Shown in pieces: positions 5,383 through 6,875 of a DNA stretch of 6,875 nucleotides. Source of the DNA: Patescibacteria group bacterium (GTDB lineage: Bacteria; Patescibacteriota; Minisyncoccia; Phycocordibacterales; GWA1-40-21); assembly GCA_018971765.1 (NCBI GenBank), contig JAGXAA010000050.1:1-6875 (forward strand), written 5' to 3'. The notes beneath the pieces were generated by a model, which saw only the letters and a list, made by a program, of their open reading frames with translations, did no database searches and was not told the origin of the DNA. How positions within the stretch are numbered: the stretch's first letter is position 1; each line of letters starts with the position of its first letter. Made by a program: the position numbers and the translations under genes.

Positions 5383-6669
5383 CTTGATATTAGATTTATT
5401 CTCGAAAATGTTGACTTGGTCCGGCAAAACACGCGAGAGCGATATGCCAATGCCGATGTCGATAAAACAGTTGCTCTGTACGGGCAAATGAAGCAAAAGA
5501 GGCAAATTCTGGGAAAAACGCAACATCGTTCCAATCAAATCTCTGAGCAATTCAAAAATGCCGATAAGGCATCTCAAGAGCGTATCAAAGCTGAGGTCGC
5601 AGATCTTAAAAAAAAGATGACGACACTAAAAGAAGAAATCGCTATTGTGGAGAAAGAGTATACCGAGGAGATGCTCAAGATCCCAAACCTTGTCGCGCGT
5701 GATGTGCCACAAGGAAAAGATGAAAGGAATAACATTCCTATTAAATTCGTGGGAGAGCCTACGAAGTTTAGTTTTAAGCCGTTAGATCATCTTGAGCTCG
5801 GCATAAAACTAGACATATTAGATTTTGAAGCTGCGGCAAAAGTCACCGGCTCTAAGTTCTATTTTCTTAAAAACGAAGCAGTTCTTCTAGAGCTTGGACT
5901 AATCCGTTACGCATTAGATCTGTCTATTAAGAATGGTTTTGCTCCAATGACAACGCCCGAGATAGCTCGCGACGAGATTATTACGGCTTCAGGATTTTCT
6001 CCGAGAGGACCAGAAAGCCAGATCTACTCTCTAACCGATGGCGCGCTTAGTCTCATCGGCACATCAGAGATCACTATCGGCGGCTACATGTCCAAAACAA
6101 TAATTCCTGAAGAAGATCTTCCGATCAGGATATCTGGTATCAGTCATTGTTTCAGAACGGAAGCCGGTAGCGGAGGTCGGGAAAGCAAAGGGTTATACAG
6201 GGTGCATCAATTTAGCAAGGTGGAACTCTATCAATTTGCGCATCCATATAAAAGCTCAGCGATTCACGAAGAGATGCTGGCAATTGAAGAAGAATTCTAT
6301 CAGGCACTGAAGCTCCCTTATCGAGTCATGCTCATGTGCAAGGGCGAACTTGGAACTCCCGCTTTTAGAAAGTATGACATTGAGGCATGGATGCCTTTCC
6401 ATGGAGAAGGTGGTGGATACGGAGAAGTGACATCCGCATCTAACTGCACAGACTTTCAAGCGCGCCGTTTGAATATCAAGTTCAAAAATAGTCTAACCGG
6501 TAAGACTAATTTTGTTCATACTCTCAATGGCACTGCTGTCGCTACCACTCGTACGATACTTGCCATACTTGAAAACAATCAGCAACCTGACGGAACTGTG
6601 CTAATTCCTGAAGTCTTGCAACCCTATACAGGAATACAAAGCATCAAGCCTAAAAACAAGAGGTTTTAA
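5380..6669 (+). CDS. serS: Seryl-tRNA synthetase
   Basis: The 429-residue protein is a full-length class II seryl-tRNA synthetase, which charges tRNA-Ser (and tRNA-Sec) with serine in the cytosol. Residues 1-100 form the N-terminal coiled-coil arm that grips the long variable arm of tRNA-Ser. The catalytic core follows, with the serine-binding TSE (228-230), motif 2 FRTEAGSGGRESKGLYRVHQF (258-278), SASNCTDFQARR (352-363) and motif 3 NGTAVATTRTILAILEN (383-399) with Arg391. All expected catalytic positions are filled. Motif 3 reads GTAVATTR where common bacterial enzymes have GSGLAVGR, and SASN replaces the usual SCSN, so it is a divergent member and may be a second copy. The start is ATG with a good Shine-Dalgarno. 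It is divergent from the AlaRS-like operon and ends at its own terminator. The tRNA-binding arm argues against the truncated SerRS homologues that load carrier proteins. Confidence 0.96.
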   Translation: MLDIRFILENVDLVRQNTRERYANADVDKTVALYGQMKQKRQILGKTQHRSNQISEQFKNADKASQERIKAEVADLKKKMTTLKEEIAIVEKEYTEEMLKIPNLVARDVPQGKDERNNIPIKFVGEPTKFSFKPLDHLELGIKLDILDFEAAAKVTGSKFYFLKNEAVLLELGLIRYALDLSIKNGFAPMTTPEIARDEIITASGFSPRGPESQIYSLTDGALSLIGTSEITIGGYMSKTIIPEEDLPIRISGISHCFRTEAGSGGRESKGLYRVHQFSKVELYQFAHPYKSSAIHEEMLAIEEEFYQALKLPYRVMLMCKGELGTPAFRKYDIEAWMPFHGEGGGYGEVTSASNCTDFQARRLNIKFKNSLTGKTNFVHTLNGTAVATTRTILAILENNQQPDGTVLIPEVLQPYTGIQSIKPKNKRF

Positions 6670-6684
6670 CAATTCAAACCTCGC

Positions 6685-6718
6685 ACTCTCACATAATAAC
6701 CTTATGTGAGAGTTTTTT
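6685..6718 (+). terminator. Rho-independent terminator after serS
   Basis: ACTCTCACATAA (6685-6696) and TTATGTGAGAGT (6702-6713) form a perfect 12-bp stem with a five-base loop. A run of six T (6713-6718) follows. It lies 15 bp after the serS stop codon. Confidence 0.95.
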
Positions 6719-6721
6719 ATT

Positions 6722-6784
6722 AGACTATATTAGACCTGTTGCCATATAGTCTCAAACGAGACGAGATTCTCCCAAAAGGGGAGG
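6722..6784 (+). promoter_or_regulatory. Structured leader with competing hairpins and a partly sequestered Shine-Dalgarno
   Basis: Three inverted repeats are packed together. Hairpin A pairs AGACTATAT (6722-6730) with ATATAGTCT (6744-6752). Hairpin B pairs GTCTC (6749-6753) with GAGAC (6758-6762) and shares bases 6749-6752 with A, so A and B exclude each other. Hairpin C pairs CTCCC (6769-6773) with GGGAG (6779-6783), burying most of the GGGGAGG ribosome-binding site (6778-6784). This arrangement is typical of a cis-acting control element. It matches no riboswitch class that I recognise, and no promoter box is obvious between it and the serS terminator. Confidence 0.45.
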
Positions 6785-6791
6785 AATTACG

Positions 6792-6839
6792 ATGAATATC
6801 TCAGATGGTAGTTCCAAAGACCCGAGCAAACTTCCATAA
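6792..6839 (+). CDS. 15-codon mini-ORF, serine-rich, possible leader peptide
   Basis: An ATG at 6792 lies seven bases after a strong GGGGAGG site and opens a frame of 15 codons ending in TAA: MNISDGSSKDPSKLP. Four of the 15 residues are serine, written with four different codons (TCA, AGT, TCC, AGC). The strong ribosome-binding site and the hairpins before it argue that it is translated. It could be a leader peptide controlling a gene beyond the right edge, a tiny product in its own right, or the remains of a frameshifted gene. The length gives no family information. The remaining 36 bases to the window end show nothing I can assign. Confidence 0.35.
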   Translation: MNISDGSSKDPSKLP

Positions 6840-6875
6840 CCATATCGTCAAACAATCCGATCTTGTTTCTTAACG

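Noticed and set aside
5380..5680. Interpretation of SerRS as an amino acid:carrier protein ligase
   Set aside because: Those homologues lack the N-terminal tRNA-binding coiled coil, which is intact here.
6778..6870. Possible tRNA, because of CTCAGATGGTAG resembling a D-arm
   Set aside because: There is no matching acceptor stem, anticodon stem or GGTTCGA-type T-arm.
6805..6873. 22-codon frame starting at ATG 6805
   Set aside because: It has no ribosome-binding site and overlaps the better-signalled mini-ORF at 6792; nothing in the peptide is recognisable.

Overview
The window reads as a bacterial chromosome fragment of moderate to low GC, using the standard bacterial code (TGA is a stop in the methionine adenosyltransferase gene). 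The YebC is shortened, and the two leftmost genes lack Shine-Dalgarno sites and have A/T-rich sequence before their ATG. Together these are compatible with a Patescibacteria (CPR)-like genome. That assignment is inference; no rRNA or clear taxonomic marker is present.

Layout. Bases 1-1036 hold two leftward genes: an unrecognised charged protein running off the left edge, and a compact yebC lacking the inserted middle domain. Bases 1037-1218 are a divergent spacer with a tandem 10-bp repeat and a GC-rich 8-bp inverted repeat. Bases 1219-1842 encode a HAD-superfamily phosphatase with all four motifs. Bases 1843-2030 are a promoter-bearing spacer. Bases 2031-3290 encode an archaeal-type S-adenosylmethionine synthetase, starting at TTG behind a strong Shine-Dalgarno and ending at a strong terminator. 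Facing it is a leftward two-gene operon (5207 to 3346): a truncated alanyl-tRNA synthetase-like protein whose end overlaps by 13 bp an S51/PepE-type serine hydrolase. A shared 172-bp divergent control region with repeated GTCAA/TTGAC half-sites separates this operon from a complete seryl-tRNA synthetase (5380-6669), which ends at a near-ideal terminator. The last 150 bases look like a structured leader: alternative hairpins, a partly sequestered strong Shine-Dalgarno and a 15-codon serine-rich mini-ORF.

How the genes may work together. Bases 2031-6720, possibly with the HAD gene, look like an accessory block. It would make SAM, activate one amino acid with an AlaRS-like enzyme that has no editing domain, charge tRNA-Ser, and cleave a small peptide or amide bond with an S51 hydrolase. 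This combination suggests a pathway that borrows aminoacyl-tRNA or aminoacyl-adenylate chemistry, such as a specialised metabolite, a peptide modification or a self-resistance set. No gene in view proves a product, and the neighbours beyond position 6875 are needed to judge it.
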